NCBI RefSeq assembly: GCF_025643595.1
Contig: NZ_CP102826.1
Location: 806,001-870,000, forward strand
Direction of reading: 5' to 3'
DNA length: 64,000 bases
DNA from: Saccharopolyspora rosea
GTDB taxonomy: Bacteria > Actinomycetota > Actinomycetes > Mycobacteriales > Pseudonocardiaceae
The notes under the pieces are model-generated. The model was given only the letters and a program-made list of their open reading frames with translations, made no database searches and was not told the origin of the DNA. Shown in pieces: positions 53,472 through 61,065 of this stretch (position 1 is its first letter; every line of letters begins with the position of its first letter). Both the position numbers and the translations under genes were made by a program.

Positions 53472-53500
53472 GCCGCGGACCTGTTGTTCGGGTCCGCGGC
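53472..53500 (+). terminator. whiB7 attenuator terminator
   Basis: GCCGCGGACC / GGTCCGCGGC, perfect 10-bp stem, 9-base loop TGTTGTTCG, followed by the T-rich tail CTTCTTGTTGTTCC. It is 21 bases after the leader ORF stop and 80 bases before whiB7, one of the few classical intrinsic terminators in the window. Confidence 0.85.
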
Positions 53501-53579
53501 CTTCTTGTTGTTCCTGAGAGTTCTTCCGCGCACCACCTCAACCACGACCTGTCGCCGACCGATCACAGGAGGAAGTCGC

Positions 53580-53954
53580 ATGTTGACCGCGAGTGTGCCG
53601 ATACCCGGCTCGGACGTCGCGGAGCAGGAAACGGATTCCGTCGCCGCTCTGCTCGACGCGTCGGCCCGCGAGGAGAACCTGCCGTGCCGGCGCGACCCGG
53701 ACCTGTGGTTCGCCGAGAACCCGCGGGACCTGGAGCAGGCCAAGGCGTTGTGCGCGGACTGCCCGATCAAGGCGGAGTGCCTCGCGGGGGCGCTCGCCCG
53801 CGGGGAGCCGTGGGGCGTCTGGGGTGGCGAAATCCTCGAACGCGGCGCCGTGGTCGCCCGCAAGCGTCCGCGCGGCCGTCCCCGCAAGAACCCGCTGCCG
53901 GCCGAACCCGCGGCGGAGAACACCGAACGACGAACTCAGGAGAACGCGGCATGA
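53580..53954 (+). CDS. whiB7: Transcriptional regulator WhiB7
   Basis: 124 residues. The Wbl Fe-S ligands are Cys36, Cys58, Cys61 and Cys67; GVWGG (79-83) is the SigA-contact turn and RGRPRKN (98-104) the AT-hook that defines WhiB7. It binds A/T boxes at promoters with the primary sigma factor and switches on intrinsic resistance to ribosome-targeting antibiotics. AGGAGG lies seven bases before the ATG. The long leader with ORF and terminator, plus the A/T-box promoter, indicate both autoactivation and attenuation. Its stop overlaps the next small gene by four bases (ATGA). Confidence 0.94.
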   Translation: MLTASVPIPGSDVAEQETDSVAALLDASAREENLPCRRDPDLWFAENPRDLEQAKALCADCPIKAECLAGALARGEPWGVWGGEILERGAVVARKRPRGRPRKNPLPAEPAAENTERRTQENAA

Positions 53955-54172
53955 GCGAGCACATCCACCACCCGATCCCCACACCCGGCATGCGCACGGA
54001 GGACGAGATCCGCATGTTCCTGCCAGAAGATCTTTCGAGAATACGCAGGCACGAACTGATAGCCGAGGCGCAACGACATCGGCTGGCCCGCAGGGTCAGC
54101 GCGGGTCGCTGGTGGCGTCGCCTCGGCCATTTCGCGCTCGCCAGGGCCGACCGGGCCGCCGCCCGGTGGTGA
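53951..54172 (+). CDS. Small basic protein coupled to whiB7
   Basis: 73 residues, MSEHIHHPIPTPGMRTEDE then a helical stretch DLSRIRRHELIAEAQRHRLARRVSAGRWWRRLGHFALARADRAAARW. The N-terminus is His/Pro/Glu-rich and the rest strongly basic with an amphipathic helix, so it may bind nucleic acid or the membrane surface. The start overlaps the whiB7 stop (ATGA) and a strong terminator follows, so it is expressed only with WhiB7. No family recognised. Confidence 0.6.
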   Translation: MSEHIHHPIPTPGMRTEDEIRMFLPEDLSRIRRHELIAEAQRHRLARRVSAGRWWRRLGHFALARADRAAARW

Positions 54173-54178
54173 GGAGGT

Positions 54179-54212
54179 GGTCCCCGCGGTCGTGCAGGCG
54201 GCCGCGGGGACC
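54179..54212 (+). terminator. Terminator of the whiB7 operon
   Basis: GGTCCCCGCGG / CCGCGGGGACC, perfect 11-bp stem with a 12-base loop, seven bases after the last stop. Confidence 0.8.
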
Positions 54213-54234
54213 ACTGGCCGTACAGTGGTCGGCC

Positions 54235-55110
54235 GTGGCTCACCATCACTCGCACGACAACATCGACTGGGACGCCGAGCTGGAGCGGCTGCGGGACTCC
54301 GACGAGCTGACCGCACCCGAGACGGCGCAGGTGGTCGCAGCGCTGCTGCGGCCGTCCGACCGCGACGTGGTCGACATCGGCGCCGGCGCCGGGGGTTCGG
54401 CGACGGCCTTCGCCGCGGCGCTCGCCGGAACCGGCGGCTCGGTGACGGTGGTGGACTCCGCCCCGCAGCTGCTGTCGGAGGCCACGGCACGCGCGCGGCG
54501 CGCGGCGGCCGACGCGGTCGAGATCCGCGCGGTCGAGACCGACGCGGCCGACGACGCGCTGGCCGACGCGGTGGGACGGCAGGTCGACCTGGTGCACGCG
54601 GCGTTCGTCGTGCACCACCTGCCCGACCAGCTCGCCGCGCTGCGCCGCCTGGCTGGGCTGCTGCGACCGGGCGGCCGGTTGGCGATCGTGGAGTTCGGCC
54701 TGGAACAACGCGTGCTGCCGTGGGACGTGGGAGTGGGCGAGCCGGGCCTGGAGGCGCGGCTCGCCGCCGCCCGGGAGAGCCGGTTCCAGGAGATGCGCGC
54801 CGAGATCACCGACTCGGTGCGGCTGCCGATGGGCTGGTCCGCGGCGCTGCGCGAGGCCGGGCTCACCGACGTCCGAACCTGGAGCTACCTGGTCGACCGC
54901 CCGGCTCCGGTGACCGGTCCGGCCCGCCGTGCGGTGCTGCGGAGGCTGGACTGGCTGCGGGACAGCGCGCAGGACCGGGTGTCCGCCGACGACCTGGCCG
55001 CGCTCGACCGGCTGCTCGACCCCGAGGGGCCCGACTACGTCGGGAACCGCGACGACGTCCACTTCCTGGCGGCCCACACGGTGCACGTGGGCACCCGGCC
55101 GGAAGGCTGA
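54235..55110 (+). CDS. Class I SAM-dependent methyltransferase
   Basis: 291 residues. The SAM site is VVDIGAGAGGSATAFAAAL (about 42-60) with VVDSAP as the acidic strand end and AAFVVHHLPDQLAALRRLAGLLRPGGRLAIVEF as motifs post I-III; UbiE-like. The N-terminus is His-rich (AHHHSHDN). GTG 54235 is eight bases after a TACAGT box, so leaderless. Acceptor unknown. The neighbouring whiB7 makes a resistance role tempting (rRNA methylation), but the motifs are those of small-molecule methyltransferases. Confidence 0.78.
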   Translation: MAHHHSHDNIDWDAELERLRDSDELTAPETAQVVAALLRPSDRDVVDIGAGAGGSATAFAAALAGTGGSVTVVDSAPQLLSEATARARRAAADAVEIRAVETDAADDALADAVGRQVDLVHAAFVVHHLPDQLAALRRLAGLLRPGGRLAIVEFGLEQRVLPWDVGVGEPGLEARLAAARESRFQEMRAEITDSVRLPMGWSAALREAGLTDVRTWSYLVDRPAPVTGPARRAVLRRLDWLRDSAQDRVSADDLAALDRLLDPEGPDYVGNRDDVHFLAAHTVHVGTRPEG

Positions 55111-56421
55111 TCAGTCGCCGAAACCCGGCTGCCACCGGGCGATGATGTCGCGCGCCGCGACCTCGGCGTCCAGCTGGCAGAGGATGCCGGTGGCGCCGAG
55201 GGTGACGCGGTGGATCAGCAGGTAGTCCGGCGGCAGGTTCAGCAACCGCGCGGTGCGGAAGTCCGGGCTGCGCAGGTCGCCAACCCGCTCCGCCTGCTGC
55301 TGCAACCACGCCCGCGTGAAGTGGAACTTCTCGGTCCGCGCCGGGTCCACGAAGGGCGCCAGGTAGGCGTGCACGTCCTCGGCCCGCAGGTCCTGGTCCG
55401 GCTGCACGAACCGCTCGTCGCGCAGCAGCTCCAGCAGCTCCTCGGACCGGTCCTCGATGGCCAGCCGCAGCATGCGGCCCATGGTCGGGGGCAGTCCCTC
55501 CGGCAGGCGGGCGACCGCGCCGAAGTCGATGACGGTCAGCCGCCCGTCCGGCAGCAGCAGGAAGTTGCCGGGGTGCGGATCCGCGTGCAGCAGCCCGACC
55601 CGGGCGGGCGAGGAGAAGTGGAACTCGCTGAGCAACCGACCCGCCTCGTCGCGCTCGGCGCGCGCACCGTCGGCGATGATCCGGGAGAACGGCGTGCCGG
55701 TGACCCATTCGGTCGCGATGACCTTCGGCGAACTGGCCAGCACGCGCGGGACGAACACCTGCTCGTCGTCGCGGAACGCGGCGGCGAACGCCCGCTGGTT
55801 GGCGGCCTCGGTGCGGTAGTCCAGCTCCTCGACCATCCGGTCCTGCAGTTCGGCGAGCAGCGGTTTGACCTCCGCCCCGGGCGCCAGGGACTGGAACAGC
55901 CGGGAGAAGCGCATCAACTGCCGCAGGTCGGAGCGCAACGCCTCGTCCGCGCCCGGGTACTGGACCTTCACCGCGATCTCGCGCCCGTCGTGCCACGTGG
56001 CCTGGTGCACCTGGCCGATGCTCGCCGCCGCGGCGGGGGTGTCGTCGAAGTCGGCGAACCGCTTGCGCCAGCCCCGGCCCAGCTGCTCGTCCAGCACCCG
56101 GTGCACGCTCGACGCGGGCATCGGCGGCGCCGCCGCCTGCAGTTTCGTCAGCGCCTCGCGGTAGGGGCCGGCCATCTCGTCGGGCACCGCGGCCTCGAAC
56201 ACGCTCAGCGCCTGCCCGAACTTCATCGCGCCGCCCTTGAGCTGGCCGAGCACCGCGAACACCTGCTCCGCGGTCTTCGCCGACACCTCGGCGCTGATCT
56301 CCGCCGCGTTGTGCCCGGTGAGCCGCTTCCCCCAACCAGCGGCCAGGCGTCCCGCGACGCCCAGCGGAAGACTGGCGAGCTTGGCTGTGCGGTGGGCCGC
56401 GCGTCGGGGGATGTCGGTCAC
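55111..56421 (-). CDS. ABC1/UbiB-family atypical kinase
   Basis: 436 residues. Family marks: KGGAMKFGQALSVFEAAVP (KxGQ motif), AAAASIGQVHQAT (A-rich loop), IAVKVQYPG (catalytic Lys), EELDYRTEAANQ, LLHADPHPGNFLL and VIDFGAVARLP (catalytic and Mg2+ loop). ADCK/UbiB proteins are ATPases linked to isoprenoid quinone lipids. The Mtb homologue Rv3197 adjoins whiB7 and has been reported in the WhiB7 regulon; no WhiB7-type A/T box was found upstream here. GTG 56421 with AAGGAG five bases upstream. Ends directly against the convergent methyltransferase stop. Confidence 0.88.
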   Translation of the reverse strand: MTDIPRRAAHRTAKLASLPLGVAGRLAAGWGKRLTGHNAAEISAEVSAKTAEQVFAVLGQLKGGAMKFGQALSVFEAAVPDEMAGPYREALTKLQAAAPPMPASSVHRVLDEQLGRGWRKRFADFDDTPAAAASIGQVHQATWHDGREIAVKVQYPGADEALRSDLRQLMRFSRLFQSLAPGAEVKPLLAELQDRMVEELDYRTEAANQRAFAAAFRDDEQVFVPRVLASSPKVIATEWVTGTPFSRIIADGARAERDEAGRLLSEFHFSSPARVGLLHADPHPGNFLLLPDGRLTVIDFGAVARLPEGLPPTMGRMLRLAIEDRSEELLELLRDERFVQPDQDLRAEDVHAYLAPFVDPARTEKFHFTRAWLQQQAERVGDLRSPDFRTARLLNLPPDYLLIHRVTLGATGILCQLDAEVAARDIIARWQPGFGD

Positions 56422-56649
56422 GAATTCTCCTTGGGGCGCACAGGAAAACTCTCGCGATGTCCGAAGAGGTTTTCGAACGTGAAAACCCAGTGACATGCTA
56501 GAGGTTTCCGGGGCCACCGTGTGCGGAGATCGACCCGCGATGCGCCCGGTATGTGACGCGATGACCGCAATGGGGCGGAAGTGAAGGCGGTCACAGCTCC
56601 GGGGCGCGTGTTCTCCCGTCGCGCCGGGTGCGCCCGGCGCGGACATCAG

Positions 56650-56684
56650 GCGCGGGTGGGCGGCGGCCGGCGGCCCACCCGCGC
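56650..56684 (-). terminator. Terminator of the DUF5679 gene
   Basis: GCGCGGGTGGGC / GCCCACCCGCGC, perfect 12-bp stem with an 11-base loop, five bases beyond the stop. Confidence 0.75.
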
Positions 56685-56689
56685 GCCGG

Positions 56690-56839
56690 TCACGCCTTGC
56701 CGAGGATTCGGGTCATCTTGGTTCCGCAGACCGGGCAGGTCCCCTTGGCCATCCGGCGGCCGTTGGTCTCCGAGATCTCACCCGTGAAGTCGCGCTTCTC
56801 CCGGCACTTCACGCAGTAGCCGTTGTACGTCTCGGCCAC
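56690..56839 (-). CDS. DUF5679 zinc-ribbon-like small protein
   Basis: 49 residues beginning MAETYNGYCVKCREKRDF and ending with the second pair in GTCPVCGTKMTRILG: two CxxC pairs, a zinc ribbon. DUF5679 proteins of this size occur throughout actinobacteria (Rv3196A in Mtb); the function is unknown, possibly nucleic-acid or ribosome binding. GTG 56839 with AAGGAGG five bases upstream. Confidence 0.88.
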   Translation of the reverse strand: MAETYNGYCVKCREKRDFTGEISETNGRRMAKGTCPVCGTKMTRILGKA

Positions 56840-57052
56840 GGTCCCCTCCTTCGTTTCCGTGATCCAGCCGCGTCGCTGGGTCGACTCCGGCCCGTCGCCG
56901 GGCTTGGGGAACGGTACATGTGGACCAATCGGCATGCATGCATCAAGAGCATGGCACTTTCGACTTATTGGAGTAATCCCCGAGCGGCCGCGCCTGAGGT
57001 CGCGCTCACACAGGGATCCCAATGTCGGGCGTACTCGCTAAGGTCCACAGCC

Positions 57053-57592
57053 GTGGCCGAACCCGAGGTGGAGGTACGCCGCAGCAAGCGCCGCAAGCAG
57101 ACGGTGAGCGCTTACCGCGACGGAGACAAGATCGTGGTGTTGCTTCCCGCGCGGATGAGTCGCGCGGAGGAAAAGCGCTGGGTGGCGGACATGCTCAGCC
57201 GGTTGCAGCGCAGCGAGACCCGGCGCAGGTCCCCGGCCCGCGAGTCCGACGAGGCGCTGGCCGAACGGTGCCGCGAGCTGTCCGCCAGGTACCTGGACGG
57301 ACGTGCCGAGCCGCGCGCGATCAGGTGGGTCCCGCCGATGCGCACCCGTTGGGCTTCCTGCACACCCAGCGACGCGACCATTCGGGTGAGTCGACGCCTC
57401 CGAGATGTACCCGGATGGGTGCTCGACTACGTGCTCGTGCACGAACTCGCCCACCTGCTCGTGCCCGGGCACGGTGCCGAGTTCTGGAAGTGGGTCAAGC
57501 GGTACCCGAAGGCCGAGCGCGCCATCGGCTACCTGGAGGGGCTCTCGGCGGCGGCGCAGCTGGGCCGCACGCTCGACGGCGACACCGACTGA
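57053..57592 (+). CDS. YgjP-like M48-type metallopeptidase
   Basis: 179 residues. The YgjP pattern IRWVPPMRTRWASCTPSDATIRVSRRLRDVPGWVLDYVLVHELAHLLVPGHGAEFWKWV is largely intact: HELAH zinc motif with a third His in PGHGAEFW. The short N-terminal strand region is basic (EVRRSKRRKQT). YgjP/SprT-like enzymes are zinc proteases, some acting on DNA-protein complexes. GTG 57053 lies eight bases after TAAGGT, a leaderless start. Convergent with the DUF2342 gene. Confidence 0.82.
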   Translation: MAEPEVEVRRSKRRKQTVSAYRDGDKIVVLLPARMSRAEEKRWVADMLSRLQRSETRRRSPARESDEALAERCRELSARYLDGRAEPRAIRWVPPMRTRWASCTPSDATIRVSRRLRDVPGWVLDYVLVHELAHLLVPGHGAEFWKWVKRYPKAERAIGYLEGLSAAAQLGRTLDGDTD

Positions 57593-57594
57593 CC

Positions 57595-57626
57595 CCGCCC
57601 GAGGCCGCCTCGGCGACGTCGGGCGG
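57595..57626. terminator. Bidirectional terminator
   Basis: CCGCCCGA / TCGGGCGG, 8-bp outer stem, with CCGAGG-CCG-CCTCGG as an alternative inner hairpin, between convergent YgjP-like and DUF2342 genes. Confidence 0.55.
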
Positions 57627-57631
57627 AATCG

Positions 57632-59035
57632 TCACTCGTCGTCGCGGTCCTGGGAGTCGTCCGACCCCGACTCGCCCGAAGCGGCCTCCTCGGCGCGGCG
57701 GATCGCCGCGATCGGATCGTCGAGGTCCGAGCCGCCGCCCCAGCGGTCGGCGAAGTCGAGCGGTTCGTCCAGGTCCTCGGCACCGGGCAGCAGGTCCGGG
57801 TGCTCCCACACGCGGTCCCGGCCCTCGATTCCGTAGCGGTCGGCCATCAGGCGCCACAGGTTCGCCGCCGCGCGCATCTTGCGCGGGCGCAGCTCCAGGC
57901 CGATGAGCGTGGCGAAGGTCTGCTCCGCCGGGCCGCCGGACGCGCGGCGCCGCCGGATCGTCTCGCCCAGCGCGTCCGCACCGGGCAGCCGTTCGCCGAT
58001 GGCGTCCCCGACGACCACGTCGACCCAGCCCTCGACCAGCGCGAGCAGCGTCTCCAGGCGGTTCAGCGCGGTCTGCTGCTCCGGCGTGGTCTTGGGTTCG
58101 AGCATGCCGGAGTTCATCAGCTCCTGCATCGAGCTCGGGTTGGCCGGGTCGATCTTGCTCGCGAGCTCCTCCAGCGCGGAGGTGTCCACGTGGATGCCGC
58201 GCGCGTACTCCTCGACCGTGGCCAGCAGCCGCTGACCCAGCCACGGCACGTGGCCGAACAGCCGGTGGTGCGCCGCTTCCCGGGCCGCCAGGAACACGGT
58301 GGCCTCGCTGACCGGGCGGTCCAGGCCCTCGACGAACTTCTCGATGTTGGCGGGCAGCAGCGCCGCGGTGCCCGTCGGCCCGAGCGGGAGCCCGACCTCG
58401 GTGGAGGTCAGCACCTCGCCACCGAGCTGCGCCAGGCCGTTGCCCAGCTGCGAGCCGAACGTGAGCCCACCCATCTGGCCGAGCATCGACAGCAGCGGGC
58501 CGGCCGCCTGCTTGGCCTCCTCCGGCAGCGCCTCCAACCACGCGCTGGACATCCGCTGGGCGATCGGGTCGCACAGCCGCTTCCAGGTCGGCAGCGTCTT
58601 CTCCACCCAGTCCACCGACGACCAGGACTGCACGCTGCGCACCCCGGCGGGCAGCGATGTCGTCGGGTCCAGCCACAGCTCCGCGAGCCGGACCGCCTCC
58701 TCGATCGCCTTGACCTGCTCCTGGCTGGGCCGCTCGGTGCGCTGGTTGTTGTGCAGCTGCTGCACCGCGAGCTGCTGCGCCAGGTCGTAGTTCACCGGGC
58801 CGGACCCGCCGCCGCTGCCGGAGTGGCTGAGCGCCTGTCCGAGCTGGGTGAGCATCTGGCCGAGCTGCCCGAGGTCGAAGTTCGGCATGCCGCCCGGACC
58901 GGGCATGCCGGCGAAACCGAAGCCGGAGAAGTCCCCGGAATTCCCGGCGCCACCCTCGGAGCGCCCTTCCGACGAGCCGCCCTTGTCGGGGTCGTCGGGG
59001 TCCTGCGGGCTGAACCCGAACGGCAAGTCACTCAT
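57632..59035 (-). CDS. Zinc-dependent metallopeptidase, DUF2342 family
   Basis: 467 residues. After a Gly/Ser/Asp-rich start, the DUF2342 domain runs from about 80 to 400. The metal motif is AAREAAHHRLFGHVPWL, with His residues placed as in type 2 zincin-like proteins, and VEGWVDVVVGDAI supplies the acidic ligand region. Acidic C-terminal tail. Biological substrate unknown; Mtb Rv3195 is the counterpart. ATG 59035 is chosen (MSDLPFGFSP); the frame opens at 59080 inside the divergent promoter. Divergent from the PDZ/Lon-like protease gene, 80 bases apart. Confidence 0.82.
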   Translation of the reverse strand: MSDLPFGFSPQDPDDPDKGGSSEGRSEGGAGNSGDFSGFGFAGMPGPGGMPNFDLGQLGQMLTQLGQALSHSGSGGGSGPVNYDLAQQLAVQQLHNNQRTERPSQEQVKAIEEAVRLAELWLDPTTSLPAGVRSVQSWSSVDWVEKTLPTWKRLCDPIAQRMSSAWLEALPEEAKQAAGPLLSMLGQMGGLTFGSQLGNGLAQLGGEVLTSTEVGLPLGPTGTAALLPANIEKFVEGLDRPVSEATVFLAAREAAHHRLFGHVPWLGQRLLATVEEYARGIHVDTSALEELASKIDPANPSSMQELMNSGMLEPKTTPEQQTALNRLETLLALVEGWVDVVVGDAIGERLPGADALGETIRRRRASGGPAEQTFATLIGLELRPRKMRAAANLWRLMADRYGIEGRDRVWEHPDLLPGAEDLDEPLDFADRWGGGSDLDDPIAAIRRAEEAASGESGSDDSQDRDDE

Positions 59036-59115
59036 GCTTCCACCGTACGCGGCCGGAACCGATCCATTGAAGGCGTCCACCCGCCGCCAACAGCGAACAC
59101 GTACGCTGTCGGCTC

Positions 59116-60138
59116 GTGAACCGCCGCACCTGGACGCTGTTGACGAGTCTGCTCATCGTTGTCGCATTCGGCCTGCTCGGCGCGTTCGCGCGGGTGCCGT
59201 TCGTGGCGCTGGGACCAGGGCCCACCTACGACACGCTCGGCATGGACGGGGCGACGCCGGTGGTCAGCGTGGACGGCCAGCAGACCTTCCCGACCGGCGG
59301 TCACCTCAACATGACCACCGTGTCGGTGACCGACCAGCTGTCGCTGTTCGGCGCCCTCGGGCTGTGGGCCAGCGGCCGCTACGCGCTGGCGCCGCGCGAG
59401 GTGTACTTCCCGCCGAACAAGAGCGAGCAGCAGATCGACCAGGAGAACACCGAGGCGTTCAACGACTCGCAGACCAGCGCGGAGACCGCGGCGCTGCACT
59501 ACCTCGGCTACCCGATGAAGGTGGTCGCCGCCCAGGTGGTCAAGGGCAGCCCGGCGGACGGCGTGATCGCGCCCGGCGACCGCCTGGTGTCGGCCAACGG
59601 GCGACCGGTGACCGACCCGGACTCGCTGCGCGCGGCGTTGGCGGGCAACAAGCCCGGCGACCGCGTGGAGATCCGGTTCCGGCACGCCGATCAGCCGGAG
59701 CAGGCGGCGACCGTGCAGCTCGGGCAGTCCCCGAGCGGCCCGCAGGGCTTCCTGGGCGTCGCCGCCGCGCAGCGGCCGGACGTGAACTTCCACATCAAGA
59801 TCAGCCTGGCCGACGTCGGCGGTCCGTCGGCGGGTCTGATGTTCACCCTGGCGATCATCGACAAGCTCACGCCGGGGGAGCTCAACGGCGGCAAGTTCGT
59901 CGCGGGCACCGGGGAGATCAGCCCGGACGGCAAGGTGGGACCGATCGGCGGCATCCCGTTCAAGATGGTCAAGGCCCGCGAGGCGGGGGCCACCACGTTC
60001 CTGGTGCCCGCGGGCAACTGCGCCGAGGCCAAGTCCCAGGCGCCGGACGGACTGCAGCTGGCGAAGGTCGCCACCCTGGACGACGCGGTGAAGGCGCTCG
60101 ACGAGCTCCGCGCGAACCAGGTCCCGCCGTCCTGCTGA
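59116..60138 (+). CDS. Membrane-anchored PDZ/Lon-like serine protease (YlbL type)
   Basis: 340 residues. One N-terminal membrane helix (about 5-25), a PDZ domain (about 135-210, PADGVIAPGDRLVSANGRPV) and a Lon (S16) protease domain with the nucleophile in GGPSAGLMFTLAI and the general base Lys in IGGIPFKMVKAREAG; the Ser-Lys dyad is intact. Homologues: Bacillus YlbL, involved in cell-division checkpoint recovery, and Mtb Rv3194c. Active site outside the membrane. GTG 59116 is eight bases after TACGCT (leaderless). It ends one base from the convergent PPA1309-like gene. Confidence 0.87.
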   Translation: MNRRTWTLLTSLLIVVAFGLLGAFARVPFVALGPGPTYDTLGMDGATPVVSVDGQQTFPTGGHLNMTTVSVTDQLSLFGALGLWASGRYALAPREVYFPPNKSEQQIDQENTEAFNDSQTSAETAALHYLGYPMKVVAAQVVKGSPADGVIAPGDRLVSANGRPVTDPDSLRAALAGNKPGDRVEIRFRHADQPEQAATVQLGQSPSGPQGFLGVAAAQRPDVNFHIKISLADVGGPSAGLMFTLAIIDKLTPGELNGGKFVAGTGEISPDGKVGPIGGIPFKMVKAREAGATTFLVPAGNCAEAKSQAPDGLQLAKVATLDDAVKALDELRANQVPPSC

Positions 60139-60139
60139 G

Positions 60140-60670
60140 TCAGTCGGCGAACGTGGCCCGCAGCGCCGTGATCAGGTTCGGGGCCAGGGACGGGTCCTGG
60201 ATGACCTCGGCCTCCTGATCGGCCGAGCGCAGCCGCATCACGCACGTCTCGCCGCCGCCGCGCAGCACCGCCGCCACGAGCCGGGCCTCGTGGCGGTCCG
60301 GGTGCTCGGCGGCGACGCGCCGCGCCTCGTCGGCGTCGGCGGGCAGCCCGGCCTCCGCTTCCGGCGGCAGCACCACGATCTCCTGGACCAGCGCGCAGCC
60401 GGAGACCTGGTCGGGCCACTCGATGCGGCCCAGCGCCTCGGCCAGGTCCTCGGCGGGCAGCGAGTCCTGGGCGATCGGCGTCAGCGGCGAGCCGGGGTCC
60501 AGCTGGTCGGCCAGGCCGGGCTCGGCGGCCAGCAGCTCGGCGGTGGGCACCAGCGCGAACACCTGGGTGGGCTGGTCCCACCCGTTCGAGGCGACGAACT
60601 CCTCGATCTCGCGAGCGGCGGCGGGCAACGCGGCGGCCAGGTCCTGCGGCGTCTGCGACATGCGGTCCAT
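60140..60670 (-). CDS. PPA1309-family protein
   Basis: 176 residues. Helical N-terminus (DLAAALPAAAREIEEFVASNGWDQPTQVFALVPT) and LPAEDLAEALGRIEWPDQVSGCALVQEIVVLPP in the middle, AVLRGGGETCVMRLRS and DPSLAPNLITALRATF at the end, the pattern of this actinobacterial family of unknown function. ATG 60670 or 60661 can start it; a GGGAG lies in the tandem repeat just upstream, better spaced for 60661. Soluble, no signal peptide. Confidence 0.78.
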   Translation of the reverse strand: MDRMSQTPQDLAAALPAAAREIEEFVASNGWDQPTQVFALVPTAELLAAEPGLADQLDPGSPLTPIAQDSLPAEDLAEALGRIEWPDQVSGCALVQEIVVLPPEAEAGLPADADEARRVAAEHPDRHEARLVAAVLRGGGETCVMRLRSADQEAEVIQDPSLAPNLITALRATFAD

Positions 60671-60775
60671 GCTCCCACCCGTCACCCAGCCGCCACCCCC
60701 CAAGGTGGCGCTTACGCGCCGCTGCTCCCACCCGTCACCCGGCCACCACCCCCCAAGGTGGCGCTGCGCGCCGCT
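60671..60775. repeat. Two tandem 52-53-bp repeats with internal hairpin
   Basis: Copies at 60671-60723 and 60724-60775, each GCTCCCACCCGTCACCC... to ...GCGCGCCGCT with about 90% identity. Each contains CCACC-CCCCAA-GGTGG, a small hairpin. They cover the ribosome site and promoter of the PPA1309-like gene. A related stretch occurs at about 26008-26043. Confidence 0.7.
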
Positions 60776-61065
60776 GCCCTCGCCCGTCGCCCGGAGGCAG
60801 CGAGGTGAGGCGTCCGTGCCTCACTCGTCGGAGTGGGCGTTGCGGCCCGGGAGTGATCGCGAGGTCGCCTAGGATTGCGCGGCAATTTGGTCAGACTGAT
60901 GCGATACCCCGCACCCGGATCCGGAACATTCCCGATGTCTGGTTGATCCCTTTCGCGAAGGGCTTGTCGGGAACTCCGAGGCGGGGTCGTAGAGTTGAAC
61001 ATCGCGAGGGTGGCCGACCGCGTCGGCACGCCCCGGCCTGCTGTTCGTCACCAGGAGTGTGCGCT
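60776..61065 (+). other. Promoter region of the UPF0182 gene
   Basis: 290 bases without a gene. It holds the dyad CCCTTTCGCGAAGGG at 60948-60962, a possible ECF-type promoter GGGAAC (60969-60974) with GTT 19 bases further on, and an alternative housekeeping -10 TAGAGT at 60990-60995, giving a leader of about 70 bases. Confidence 0.45.

Noticed and set aside
56422..56560. WhiB7-type promoter for the ABC1 kinase gene
   Set aside because: A TAGCAT box exists on the minus strand at about 56496-56501, but no A/T element three bases upstream of a -35 could be found.
56925..56945. GCATGCATGC palindrome between DUF5679 and the YgjP-like gene
   Set aside because: Short alternating sequence that is self-complementary by composition; no second copy or promoter relation.
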